A stretch of DNA of 64,000 bases from Palsa-504 sp050011155 (GCA_050011155.1 JBEKJP010000010.1:1-64000); one strand, 5' to 3'; shown: positions 9,585 through 20,122, counted from the stretch's first letter. The notes: generated by a model not told the origin, from the letters alone. Numbers and translations: made by a program.

Positions 9585-9623
9585 GCGTGCCGCCAAAGAC
9601 TCGGGGTGCCTGCCCCGACCAGG

Positions 9624-10397
9624 TTACTTGGGCTGGAACCTGATGCCGCCGTCGAAGCGGATGACCTCGGCGTTCATGTAGTCGTTCTCGATCAGGCTCC
9701 GCACCAGATGGGCGAATTCGTCCGCCCGGCCCATCCGCTTGGGGAACACCACCGGGGCCACCAGCTTCGCCTTGAACTCCTCGGCCCCCTCGTGGAAGCC
9801 GTAGATGGGGGTGTCGATGATGCCGGGGCAGATGGTGTTGACCCGCACCCCGATGGCGCTCAGGTCGCGCGCGGCGGGCAGGGTCATGCCGATGATGCCG
9901 CCCTTGGAGGCGGAGTAGGCGATCTGGCCGGTCTGGCCCTCGAGGCCGGCCACCGAGGAGGTGTTGACGACCACGCCCCGCTGGCCGTCGGCGTCGGCGG
10001 GCTCGGTCCTGGCCATGGCCGCGGCGGCGATGCGCATCACGTTGAAGGTGCCGACCAGGTTGACCTGAATGACCTTCTGGTAGGCGCCGAGGTCGTGCGG
10101 CGTGCCGTCCCGGTTGACGGTGCGTGACGCCCAGCCGATGCCGGCGCAGCTGATCGCGGCCCGCAGCGGGGCCCCGGTCGCCACCGCGGCGTCCACCGCG
10201 GCCTGGACCGACGCCTCGTCGGACACGTCGGTGCGGGCGAAGTGGCCGCCGATCTCGTCCGCGAGCTGCTTGCCGCGCTCTTCGTTCAGGTCGGCGACCA
10301 GCACGGTGGCGCCGGCCGCGGCCAGGACGCGCGCGGTCGCCTCGCCGAGTCCGCTCGCGCCGCCGGAAACGATGGCAGAAGTACCGTTGAGCTCCAT
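9624..10397 (-). CDS. SDR-family 3-hydroxyacyl-CoA dehydrogenase-like oxidoreductase
   Basis: A 257-aa classical short-chain dehydrogenase. The NAD site GGASGLGEAT is near the N-terminus, Asp in VLVADL suggests NAD preference, the catalytic set is NTSSV and YSASKGG, and ICPGIIDTP follows the Rossmann core. The overall sequence resembles type II 3-hydroxyacyl-CoA dehydrogenases (HSD17B10-like) that oxidise short-chain or branched hydroxyacyl-CoA. The start is placed at ATG 10397 (MELNGTSAIV), the usual N-terminus of this family; an ATG at 10409 adds four residues. It follows no obvious operon partner and lies 39 bases upstream of the AsnB homologue on the same strand. Substrate is not determined. 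Confidence 0.85.
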   Translation of the reverse strand: MELNGTSAIVSGGASGLGEATARVLAAAGATVLVADLNEERGKQLADEIGGHFARTDVSDEASVQAAVDAAVATGAPLRAAISCAGIGWASRTVNRDGTPHDLGAYQKVIQVNLVGTFNVMRIAAAAMARTEPADADGQRGVVVNTSSVAGLEGQTGQIAYSASKGGIIGMTLPAARDLSAIGVRVNTICPGIIDTPIYGFHEGAEEFKAKLVAPVVFPKRMGRADEFAHLVRSLIENDYMNAEVIRFDGGIRFQPK

Positions 10398-10450
10398 AAT
10401 CGGGAGCATACCCGCGGCGGACCTGACGCTACCGGGCGGTAGGTGCTGAA

Positions 10451-10806
10451 GTGTCAGGGGCTGCCAACGCCTACGCGCTGGTGCTCGCCGTCCTGGTGAT
10501 CACGGCGGGGCGGCTCGGGGACCTGCTGGGGCCGCGGACCATGTTCGTGGCCGGGATCGCGGTGTTCACGGTCGCCTCGCCGGCCTGCGGGTTCGCGCCC
10601 AACGCGGGCTGGCTGATCGCCTTCCGGGCCGTCCAGGGGCTCGGCCGGCTCGGTACCGAGGTCTTCGGCCAGGGCTACGTGCTCGCGATGCGGTGGACCA
10701 TGGTCCTGCCGATCACCGTGGTGGCCCTGGCCGCGGCCAGCTGCCTGCTGCTGCCGAACAAGGCCAGCGGCCAGGGACCCGTCACGGTGACGGACGCGGA
10801 GCCTGG
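10451..10806 (+). pseudogene. Decayed MFS drug-efflux transporter (DHA2-like) fragment
   Basis: The frame encodes a recognisable piece of a 14-helix MFS efflux pump: NAYALVLAVLVITAGRLGDL carries the cytoplasmic motif A (GRLGDLLGPR), followed by a second hydrophobic segment and WLIAFRAVQGLG. It then jumps to a short hydrophobic C-terminal piece (MVLPITVVALAAASCLLL). The first helix and about 300 residues of the middle are missing, so this is an N-terminally and internally deleted relic. The frame runs on into the antisense of the KamA-family gene, whose stop is at 10807. Codon bias is still typical of the genome, so the loss may be fairly recent. Confidence 0.75.
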
Positions 10807-12222
10807 TCAGATGGCCGGGACCATCAGCTCGCCCGGCTCTTCCGGCTCGGCGGGCCAGAGCCCGGGCAGCTCGTCCGGGATGACCTCGTAACGGTCCGGC
10901 TCGAACGGGAACCGGTCCGCGAAGATCGGCTCCAGGTCGGTGAGCCAGCAGGCCGCCGGGTCGAATTTCGCGAAGAACGGCCTGCCGACGAGCCCTGGGT
11001 CACGGGCCTGGATCATGCGCAGGACGAAGACCTTGTGGCCCGCCACCTCGGTCACGCCGTCGACGCAGACCTTCCCCGGCGTGGCCGACATGGACGGTCC
11101 GCGGACGGTCCGGGCCAGCCCGGAGACGCCCTGGTAGGCGTCGCGGAAGATCTCGTGGGCCCGGGCCAGCGGCACCGCGAAGTAGTCCTGCGGGCCGGTG
11201 TCCCGCTCCACGAACATGTAGTAGGGCACCATGCCCATCCGGACCTGCGTCCGCCACATGGACTGCCACGTCCGGGGGTCGTCGTTGATCGACCGGATCA
11301 GCGGAGCCTGGGTGCGGATCACCGCGCCGGCGCCGGAGATCCGGCGCACCGCCTCGGCCAGCACCGGCGGCTCGAGCTCGCGCGGGTGCGAGAAGTGCGC
11401 CATCACCGCGAGGTTGCGGTCCGAGGCGACCACCTCTTCGAACAGCCGCAGGGTCGCGTCGGCGTCCGGGTCGGTGACGAACCGCTGCGGCCAGTAGGCC
11501 AGCGACTTGGTGCCGATCCTGATCGACTCGACGTGGTCCAGGCCGTTCCGCGGGTCGATGAGCGGCTCCAGGTACCGGCGGAGCACCGCCTCGCCCATGA
11601 TCATGGGGTCGCCGCCGGTGATCAGGACGCTGGTCACCTCCGGATGCTCGCCGAGGTAGGCCACCAGCGTGCCGATGTCGTCGGTCGCCATCTTGAGCTC
11701 GGGCTCGTCCACGAACTGGGCCCAGCGGAAGCAGTAGCTGCAGTACGCGTGGCAGGTCTGTCCCTGCCGGGGGAAGAACAGCACTGTCTCCGGGTACTTG
11801 TGCTGCAGGCCGGGCAGCGGCCGGCCGTGCAGGCTGGGCGCGTTCAGCAGCAGCTGGCCGGCCGGATGCGGGTTCAGCCGCATCCGGATCTCGTGCGCGG
11901 CCGCGCGCAGGTCGCCCTCGGGCGCGCCGCCGCTGATCAGGTCCGCGAGCCGCCGCACGTCCGCCTCGGGCAGCATGTCCGGCTGCGGGAAGACGAGCCG
12001 GTAGATCGGGTCGTCCGGAGCCGCGTCCCAGTCGATCAGGTGCTCGACCACGTATGAGTTCGTCCGGAACGGGAGCACGGTCGCCACTGCCCGGACCGCC
12101 AGCCGCTCCTCGGGTGACAGGCCAGCCCGCTGGACGAGCGCGTCCAGGTGCTTGGCCGAGTAGGCGCGGAAGCCGCGGCCCCCCGGCCGCGCCTGCGGTA
12201 TGACCTGCTGGATATCAGTCAC
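10807..12222 (-). CDS. KamA/lysine 2,3-aminomutase-family radical SAM enzyme
   Basis: A 471-aa protein with the radical SAM cluster motif CHAYCSYCFR (Cys-X3-Cys-X2-Cys) and the GGDPMIM strand seen in lysine 2,3-aminomutases. The family's PLP-lysine loop PGGGGK is replaced by SATPGKVCVDG: the Lys is kept, but the glycine run and the preceding Asp that helps bind the lysine side chain are lost. The substrate may therefore differ from lysine. The GTG at 12222 is chosen because GGAGGGAG stands 5-6 bases before it; the longer frame upstream lacks family sequence. Size exceeds clostridial KamA (about 416 aa) because of a C-terminal extension ending near GELMVPAI. It is transcribed alone, away from plsX. 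Confidence 0.85.
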   Translation of the reverse strand: MTDIQQVIPQARPGGRGFRAYSAKHLDALVQRAGLSPEERLAVRAVATVLPFRTNSYVVEHLIDWDAAPDDPIYRLVFPQPDMLPEADVRRLADLISGGAPEGDLRAAAHEIRMRLNPHPAGQLLLNAPSLHGRPLPGLQHKYPETVLFFPRQGQTCHAYCSYCFRWAQFVDEPELKMATDDIGTLVAYLGEHPEVTSVLITGGDPMIMGEAVLRRYLEPLIDPRNGLDHVESIRIGTKSLAYWPQRFVTDPDADATLRLFEEVVASDRNLAVMAHFSHPRELEPPVLAEAVRRISGAGAVIRTQAPLIRSINDDPRTWQSMWRTQVRMGMVPYYMFVERDTGPQDYFAVPLARAHEIFRDAYQGVSGLARTVRGPSMSATPGKVCVDGVTEVAGHKVFVLRMIQARDPGLVGRPFFAKFDPAACWLTDLEPIFADRFPFEPDRYEVIPDELPGLWPAEPEEPGELMVPAI

Positions 12223-12819
12223 GCCTTCTCCCTCCGTTGGCGTGTCCGCGGCGTCGATGCCGCCAAACACGCGAAATAGCCCCAAAACCCGCTCCCCAGC
12301 GGTTCCCCCACCAGCCTGCGTTACCCCGCCAAACGCGTAGCCAAAACTGCTCCCACGGTTATTACGCACCGGCTGCCTCGATGGTTCCGATTCCCGTTCC
12401 GCCTTTCTCCCGCTGCGAGAATCACCAAGTTTCGCAGGAAGTATTCGGCCAGATCACAGTGAATTCTAAGGCTTTAAATTTTGGATATGTGCCTCATTGC
12501 GCGCGTTTCTGGCCGTACAATGCCGGGCTCGTTCTGGCCCAGGCCAGGCGGCTCGGCCGACCGGGGCCAGCCCCGCCCTAACCGCTTGTCAAGGCCATAA
12601 TGGGGCCATCAGGCCGGTACTTGAGGTGACTTTAGGTGAAGAGACGCAACGTATGAGGCATCATCCGCGGCCGCCCACCCGGGTGCCCCGCTGAGCACGG
12701 GACCGGACGGCCAGGAGCGGCGCTCCGCGCCCCGGGACGGGGAGACCGGCCCGGATCGCGGCCAGGAGCCCGGCGTCGCGGAGCGGCCGGGCGGCCCCGG
12801 ATCAGGCGCGGCCCGCCCG
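12223..12819. other. Divergent intergenic region between the KamA-family gene and plsX
   Basis: About 600 bases between two divergently oriented genes. The part from 12400 to 12520 is unusually AT-rich for this genome and contains TACAAT at 12516-12521, which could be a -10 element for the plsX-argS transcript, but I see no good -35 at standard spacing. The ribosomal protein gene rpmF, often found before plsX in bacteria, is not present here. Short frames in the region have no family resemblance. Confidence 0.5.
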
Positions 12820-13897
12820 GTGATAGCGGTGGACGCCATGGGCGGGGACCACGCCCCCGGCGAGATCGTGGCCGGGGCGCTCGCGGCTCAGCGTGAGCAC
12901 GACATCCGCGTCCTGCTGACCGGGCCCGCGGCCCGGCTGCGGCAGGTGCTCGGCGGGCTCGGGGCTATCGACGAGGTCCAGATCGTGCCGGCCGAGGACA
13001 ACCTGGCCATGGACGAGGGCGCGCTGGCCAGCCTGCGCCGCCCGCGCTCCAGCGTGGCCGTGGCCTGCCAGCTGGTCCGCCGCGGCGACGCGGCCGCCGT
13101 GGTCTCGGCCGGGTCCACCGGCGGGATCGTGGCCACCGCGCGGCTGCGGCTGCGCGCCCAGCCCGGCGTGCTGCGGCCGGGGCTCGCCGTCGTGCTGCCG
13201 ACCCGGCCGGGCCGTACGGTGCTTATCGACGCGGGCGCGACCGCCGACCCCAAGCCGGAGATGCTCGTCCAGTTCGGCCAGCTCGGCGTGGCTTACGCGC
13301 AGACCGCGCTGGGCGTGGTCGCGCCCCGGGTGGGGCTGCTCACCATCGGGACCGAGCCGGGCAAGGGGAACAAGTTCACCCGGCGCGCGCACGAGCTGCT
13401 GGCCAGCGAGCCGCCGCACGGCGCGCTCCCGCTGAGCTTCGCGGGCAATGTCGAGGGCGGTGACCTGCTGGCCGGCCAGCTCGACGTGATCGTGACCGAC
13501 GGCTTCACCGGGAACGTGGCGCTGAAGACGCTCGAAGGCTCGATCCGGTTCGCCGCGGGCGAGCTGCGCGCGGCGGTCACCGGCACCCGGACCGCCCGCG
13601 TCGGCGCGTTCCTGCAGCGCCGGGGGCTGCGCGAGCTCAGCGCCCGCCTCGACGCGGAGACCTACGGCGGAGCCGTCCTGCTCGGCCTGGGCGGCACCGT
13701 GGTGATCGCGCACGGCGCCAGCACCGCCCGCGCCGTCACCTCCGCCTGCCTGCTCGCCGCGGACCTGGCCCGCGGCCAGATCACGGAGAAGATCACGCAG
13801 CGGCTCGGCCCGGGCCGTTCTGGTACCCGCGGCGGCCACTTCCTGCGCCGCCCGTTATTCCGCCTGAGCGGGCGCCCGCCGCCGATAAACTCAAGTC

Positions 13898-15661
<1,764 letters not shown>

Positions 15662-16001
15662 CTCGGGGGGGCGGCCATCCTCGAGGGCCGTTTTCGCCCC
15701 GTACGGCCGGCTTCCCGCGTCGCCCGGCCCGGCGTACCGGTTGTCCGGGCGGATGTAACCGAGAGCTGAACTCCCCTCTTCTCGCCGGGTCCTGCTCAGC
15801 GCTCCGCGCCATGAGCATGTGAAGTAACGAACGTACTGCTTACGCAAAGCCACGAATCCAGACCGGGTCGCGGCCAATCGGGCAATCTCAGACGCATGGA
15901 CACGGACGGGCCGTCCATCGGCTATCACGCACACCTTTGGCCCGAACAGTGTTACCGGACGCGCGAAGCGGGCGCGACGTCCCCCGAACTAGGAGGCACT
16001 T
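15662..16001. other. Intergenic region with a likely argS terminator
   Basis: About 340 bases between argS and a secreted-protein gene on the same strand. Directly after the argS stop, cggcc (15672-15676) pairs with ggccg (15686-15690) and is followed by four T residues, a small intrinsic-terminator-like structure. The rest presumably holds the promoter of the downstream gene, but no convincing -35/-10 pair could be picked. No small gene is supported. Confidence 0.5.
15672..15694 (+). terminator. Short hairpin plus T-run after argS
   Basis: A 5-bp stem (cggcc/ggccg) with a 9-base loop is followed immediately by TTTT, 10 bases after the argS stop. The stem is short, so efficiency is uncertain, but position and T-run fit an intrinsic terminator. 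Confidence 0.4.
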
Positions 16002-16883
16002 ATGACCCGCGCTCGACGTTACGGAAAGAGTTCGGTCAAGACCAGGGTCGGCATCGCTGCCGCGCTGCTGGCCGGCGGTGCCGTGGCGGCAGGAGCCGTC
16101 CTCGCCAGCAGCCACGGGGCGGTAACCACCGCCACCTCGGCCGCTTACTCGACCGGCTTCGGCAACGAGGGAACCACCCTCAGCTCGGCGATGGGTAACT
16201 GGAACAGCTCCCGGCAGAGTTCCTACGCCGCGCTGGCCGGGCTCACCCAGGCCAAGCAGTACAGCCAGACCACCAACAAGGGCAAGGTGCTCGCCGTCCA
16301 GCGCGGCATCGTGGTCCTGGCCACGAAGAAGTTCCTGATCCTGCAGTCGGCCAACGGCTCACTGCACCTGTGGCTGCTGTCCGGCAAGACGCAGTTCCAG
16401 AACGTCGCGGCCACGACCGCGGGTATGCGGGCCATGACCGGGAGCACCAGCGCGGCGCAGCAGGCGATGGTCTCGGGCAACATGATGCCGGCGACCACGC
16501 TGCTGGCCGGCAGCCCCACCACGGCGGCGGCCATGCTGACGCCGACCCCGGCGGCACAGACCGTCACCGTCCAGATCGCGAACACCGACCTCACCGTGAC
16601 GGTCACGGTGACCAGGACCATGGCAACGGTGTCGCAGACGGCCACCACCCCGCTGAACACCATGCCGTCCTGGAGCCCGATCACGTTCACCCAGAGCGCG
16701 TGGATGGCGCAGAACATGGTGGCCCGCGGTGACCTGGCGCTGGTGGCCGGGACGCGGTCGCACTGGACGCTGAAGGCCCAGATCGTCCTGTTCGCCCCGC
16801 TGACCACCGCCGACGTCGGCGGCCGGGCGGCCGTCCCGGCCACGCCCACCACCCAGCCGACCGCGGTGGCGACCCACTGGTGA
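16002..16883 (+). CDS. Secreted or membrane-anchored Thr/Ala-rich protein of unknown function
   Basis: A 293-aa protein with a basic N-terminus (RARRYGKSSVKTR) and a hydrophobic Ala/Gly segment at about residues 17-40, which acts as signal or anchor. The remainder is rich in Ala, Thr and Met. Residues about 93-130 (GKVLAVQRGIVVLATKKFLI... TQFQNV) and the late block RGDLALVAGTRS resemble the small beta-barrel repeats of DUF5666-type exported proteins; this is a weak resemblance. AGGAGG stands 6 bases before the ATG. Its stop codon overlaps a GTG of the next frame, but a strong hairpin follows, so the downstream regulator probably begins later. Function unknown. Confidence 0.75.
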   Translation: MTRARRYGKSSVKTRVGIAAALLAGGAVAAGAVLASSHGAVTTATSAAYSTGFGNEGTTLSSAMGNWNSSRQSSYAALAGLTQAKQYSQTTNKGKVLAVQRGIVVLATKKFLILQSANGSLHLWLLSGKTQFQNVAATTAGMRAMTGSTSAAQQAMVSGNMMPATTLLAGSPTTAAAMLTPTPAAQTVTVQIANTDLTVTVTVTRTMATVSQTATTPLNTMPSWSPITFTQSAWMAQNMVARGDLALVAGTRSHWTLKAQIVLFAPLTTADVGGRAAVPATPTTQPTAVATHW

Positions 16884-16918
16884 GACCAGCCGGCCACCCG
16901 GTGGCGGTGACCGCATCG

Positions 16919-16951
16919 CCGGCGCACCCGCGCTCTGCGCGGGTGCGCCGG
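16919..16951 (+). terminator. Strong perfect hairpin after the Thr-rich secreted protein gene
   Basis: Perfect 15-bp arms (ccggcgcacccgcgc / gcgcgggtgcgccgg) with a 3-base loop lie 36 bases after the stop codon at 16883. There is no T-run, as is common for actinobacterial hairpin terminators. Its position supports a translation start for the next gene at 16988 rather than at the overlapping GTG at 16880. Confidence 0.65.
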
Positions 16952-16987
16952 CACCGGCCTGCCCATCCTTCCGATCCTTCGCTCACC

Positions 16988-17374
16988 ATGCTCGAAGACC
17001 ATGATGCCGGCACCGGGCCGCAGCTGCTGCGCTGCGGCGACCTCGTGCTCGACGAATCCCGGTGGACGGTGCACCGGGCCGGGACGCTGGTGGACCTGTC
17101 CCCGACCGAGTTCCGCCTGCTGGCCTGCCTGCTGCGGCACCAGGGCCACGTGCTGAGCCGGGCGCAGCTCCTGGAGCACGTGTGGGGCCGCGACTACACC
17201 GGCCAGTCCCAGGTGGTGGAGACCTACGTCAGCTACCTGCGGCGCAAGCTCCACCGGCTCGGCCCGTCTCTCATCCACACCCGCCGCGGCGCCGGCTACC
17301 TGCTCCATGCTCCTGATCCCGACCCTGACCTTGACCCTGACCACGGGGGGGCCCCTGATCACGGTAGACCGTGA
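16988..17374 (+). CDS. Stand-alone OmpR/PhoB-type winged-helix DNA-binding protein
   Basis: A 128-aa protein made almost entirely of a Trans_reg_C winged helix (about residues 14-105): LSPTEFRLLACLLRHQGHVLSR, LLEHVWG, VVETYVSYLRRKL and RRGAGYLL are all in place. There is no receiver domain and no histidine kinase gene beside it, so it is not a standard two-component regulator. The ATG at 16988 leaves a short linker before the domain. An in-frame GTG at 16880 overlapping the previous stop would place a strong hairpin inside the coding sequence. The C-terminal tail is a Pro/Asp repeat (DPDPDLDPDH). The stop codon lies inside the right arm of a terminator hairpin. It may regulate its upstream neighbour. 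Confidence 0.8.
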   Translation: MLEDHDAGTGPQLLRCGDLVLDESRWTVHRAGTLVDLSPTEFRLLACLLRHQGHVLSRAQLLEHVWGRDYTGQSQVVETYVSYLRRKLHRLGPSLIHTRRGAGYLLHAPDPDPDLDPDHGGAPDHGRP

Positions 17375-17382
17375 TCAGGGGC
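17351..17382 (+). terminator. Perfect hairpin terminator overlapping the winged-helix gene stop
   Basis: Arms gcccctgatcacggt and accgtgatcaggggc are perfectly complementary over 15 bp with a 2-base loop. The stop codon (17372-17374) is in the right arm. No T-run follows. Confidence 0.65.
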
Positions 17383-17493
17383 CGCTCGCCGGCGGCCGAC
17401 AGCGAAACGTCACCGCCGGTCATCTCGCGTCCGGGAGCGGTATGACGTAGGCTCGGTACGGGTTCGCAACACCGCAGGGCTCAGGAGGCGGCT

Positions 17494-17664
17494 ATGGACG
17501 GACTCATTTTGCTGGTGTTCATCTGCGCTATCGTGGCGTTCGGATGGACGCGAGTGCGCGGCAAGATGAAGCTAGGCATATCCGGGAAGCACTGGCTGGG
17601 ACCGATCGTCATCGTCGGCGTGGTCTTGCTCCTGCTGTACTCGACGCACGTCAGCAGTCACTGA
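17494..17664 (+). CDS. Small two-helix membrane protein (56 aa), unknown function
   Basis: A 56-residue frame, too short for usual gene-length cut-offs. It begins MDGLILLVFICAIVAFGW (helix 1), has a basic loop TRVRGKMKLGISGKHW, then helix 2 GPIVIVGVVLLLLY and ends STHVSSH. AGGAGG stands 6 bases before the ATG, and codon usage matches the genome. Both termini are probably on the same side with a basic cytoplasmic loop. It is convergent with the SpoIIE phosphatase gene, 55 bases away. I do not recognise the family. Confidence 0.65.
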   Translation: MDGLILLVFICAIVAFGWTRVRGKMKLGISGKHWLGPIVIVGVVLLLLYSTHVSSH

Positions 17665-17719
17665 CGTCGCTCGTACGCCTCAGCTTCACGCCTGAGTCCG
17701 AAGGCCCTCAGGGGTCTCG

Positions 17720-20080
17720 TCAGGATCCGCCGCCGCTGCGCGGCATCTCGAACCAGACCGCCTTGCCTTCTGGCGTCGGCCTGGATCCCCATCTGGTCGC
17801 TAGCTGCTCGACCAGGTAGAGGCCGCGGCCGCCCTCGTCCGTCTCCCCCGCGGTACGGATCCGGGGCAGCCTCAGGTCAGGGTCGAAGACCTCCACCCAC
17901 ACCGAGGTCGCGCCGCGCCGCAACCGCACCGCGAACTCCGGCGGGCTGGCCTCCGCCGGCGCGGCGTCGGACAACGCGTCCGGCCACGCCGCCGCACTCT
18001 CCTGAACCGGGGCCGCCGGCACGGGAACCGCCTGGGCCGGCACCGCCGCTTTCCTGACCGCCGGCCGCCCGGGCGAGCGGGACGCCGGCCGACCCGCCGC
18101 GGCGCCGACCTGCGCGGGTAGCATCAGCGACTCGAGGTCGAAACTCCGCTCCGGGCCGGGGCTGGGCGTGACCGAGGCGTGCAGGATCGCGTTGGTGGCC
18201 ACCTCGGAGACCAGCAGGCAGGCTAGCTCGGTCTGCCCGGCGTCCATGCCCCAGGACCGGAACGTCTCGGCGGCCAGCCGCCTGGCTTCGGAGACCATGA
18301 TCGGCTCGGCCGGGAAGGTGCGCTCGATCGAGGCAAGCTCGGACGAGGAGGACTGCACCACCAAGATGGCCATGTCGTCGTCGATGTCCCCCGGCACCGC
18401 GTACTCCGCCGCGGTGGCCACCGCGTCGGCGTCCCCGCTGGCCGCGGCCGCGCGCACGGCCTGCTGGAGCATCTCCAGCGCCTCGGCCTCCGAGTAGTGG
18501 CCCGAGCCGTCGGCGCGGGTCCGCCGGTCGGTCAGGCCGTCGGTGTAGAACACCACGATGGCCCCGGGCGGCAGGCCGATCGTCTCTTCCTTGTAGGTGG
18601 GCAGCCCCCGGATGCCCTTGCCGCGCACGCCGAGCAGCACGCCCTTGTACTGGAATTCGAGCTGCCGCACCTGCCCGGCGCTGATCAGCAGCGGCGCGTC
18701 GTGGCCCGCGTTCGCAAAGGTCAGTTCCCGGGACCAGGCGTCGTAGATCAGGTAGATGCAGCTGGAGGTGGGCGGGTCGCCGACGACGACCCCGTGCTCG
18801 TCCGCCGCGGCCAGCGCGCGACACCACTCGTCGAGCTTGCGCATGATGTCGGCGGGCGACTTCTCATCCTGGGCGAACGCCCGCAGCGCCGCGCGCAGCT
18901 GCCCCATGATCGCGGCCGCTCGCGCGCCCCGGCCCTCGACATCGCCGATGACGATGCCCACCCGGCCGGCCGCCAGCGGGATGATGTCGTACCAGTCGCC
19001 GCCGACCTGAGTCTGGATCCCCTGCCCCTGCGTCTCGAGCGGTTTGGCCGGCACGTACCTGCAGGCGACCTCCAGGCCGTCCAGCTCCGGGATCGCCTGC
19101 GGCAGCAGGCTCTTCTGGAACGCCAGCGCGGTCTGCCGCTCGGTCTCGAACAGCATCGCGTTGTCGATGGCGATGGCGACCCGGCTGGCGATGGCGCCGA
19201 TGAGGTCCCGGTCCGGGGCGTCGTAGTGCTGATCGTCGCGCTCGGTGAGCCGGGACAGGGCCAGGCTCATCACCCCGAGCAGCTCGCCCCGGGCGCACAG
19301 CGGTGCCGCGATCACCGACGTCAGCCCGGCCTCGTGCGCCGCCGCCATGCTCTCCGGGCTGGGGGCCGGATAGTAGTCGCTGTCCAGGTCGTTGACGGCG
19401 ATCGTGTCGTTCCGGGCTATCGCCTGCTGGCAGAAGTGACCGTCCGGGTAGTGGATCTGCTCGCCCACCTGAGCCCAGGTCCCCGGCGGCGGCACCCAGT
19501 CGCTGGCGTGCCGCATCGCACGGCGGATCAGCTGGTCACCCTGGAACAGGTCGATGAAGCAGTGGTCGGCGAACTGCGGGACCAGGATCTCCGCCACGTG
19601 CTTGAGCGTGGTGCCGATCTCCAGCGAGCCGGCCAGCCGCTCGCCCACCCGCTCGAGCAGGGCGATCCGGTCCTGCTGCCCCTGTCCGTCGCGCCTGCTG
19701 GCTTCCCGGACCAGGATGACCATCCCGTCGATGTCGCCGCCGGGATGCCGCAGCGGCACGGCCAGGGCCCGGATGAGCATGCGCGATCCGTCGCCGCGCA
19801 TGCTTTGCACGGTGCCTTCCCAGGGCCGGCCGCGCAGCACCTGCCCGGCCAGGTCCCCGGTCCGGCGCTCGCCGCCGTCGGCGAACAGGCCCAGGGACTC
19901 CACCGGGCAGCCGGCCAGCCGGGCCGCGTCGCCGGAGACCCGGAAGAGCCTCGCCGCGAACCCGTTCAGGTAGAGGATATTGCTCAGCCGGTCGGTGACG
20001 ACAACGGCGATATCGGCGTAGCCGAGGACCATTTCGGCGGGGAGGTAGGCGTCGAAACCCGCGTCACCCCAGCCGGTCAC
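17720..20080 (-). CDS. PAS-GAF-SpoIIE phosphatase with a C-terminal HATPase (RsbW-like) domain
   Basis: A 786-aa signalling protein. Domains in order: PAS (about 15-125), GAF (about 150-310), SpoIIE/PP2C phosphatase (about 330-560) and an anti-sigma-type HATPase (about 590-780). The PP2C metal residues are visible in VGGDWYD, GDVEGRG, YTDGLTD and DDMAILV; the usual GDVxGHG His is Arg. The kinase part has the N-box ELACLLVSEVATNAILHA and G-box GGRGLYLVEQLA, but about 85 Ala/Pro-rich residues are inserted between them. Such proteins reset partner-switching anti-sigma systems in response to a bound ligand or redox signal. It is the last gene of a pdxH - iron regulator - phosphatase series on the minus strand with gaps of about 40 bases. 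Confidence 0.88.
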   Translation of the reverse strand: MTGWGDAGFDAYLPAEMVLGYADIAVVVTDRLSNILYLNGFAARLFRVSGDAARLAGCPVESLGLFADGGERRTGDLAGQVLRGRPWEGTVQSMRGDGSRMLIRALAVPLRHPGGDIDGMVILVREASRRDGQGQQDRIALLERVGERLAGSLEIGTTLKHVAEILVPQFADHCFIDLFQGDQLIRRAMRHASDWVPPPGTWAQVGEQIHYPDGHFCQQAIARNDTIAVNDLDSDYYPAPSPESMAAAHEAGLTSVIAAPLCARGELLGVMSLALSRLTERDDQHYDAPDRDLIGAIASRVAIAIDNAMLFETERQTALAFQKSLLPQAIPELDGLEVACRYVPAKPLETQGQGIQTQVGGDWYDIIPLAAGRVGIVIGDVEGRGARAAAIMGQLRAALRAFAQDEKSPADIMRKLDEWCRALAAADEHGVVVGDPPTSSCIYLIYDAWSRELTFANAGHDAPLLISAGQVRQLEFQYKGVLLGVRGKGIRGLPTYKEETIGLPPGAIVVFYTDGLTDRRTRADGSGHYSEAEALEMLQQAVRAAAASGDADAVATAAEYAVPGDIDDDMAILVVQSSSSELASIERTFPAEPIMVSEARRLAAETFRSWGMDAGQTELACLLVSEVATNAILHASVTPSPGPERSFDLESLMLPAQVGAAAGRPASRSPGRPAVRKAAVPAQAVPVPAAPVQESAAAWPDALSDAAPAEASPPEFAVRLRRGATSVWVEVFDPDLRLPRIRTAGETDEGGRGLYLVEQLATRWGSRPTPEGKAVWFEMPRSGGGS

Positions 20081-20122
20081 GCGCGCGCTCCCCCACCCGG
20101 GCCGCGTTGCCGGCTGACATGA

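Noticed and set aside
3823..10127. Long plus-strand frames opposite the GT2/TagF fusion, AsnB homologue and SDR
   Set aside because: They mirror the minus-strand genes in the complementary frame, contain no recognisable domain, and have poor codon bias.
16880..16987. GTG start overlapping the previous stop for the winged-helix regulator
   Set aside because: It would place a perfect 15-bp terminator-like hairpin inside the gene and add a basic, non-conserved stretch. ATG 16988 is preferred.
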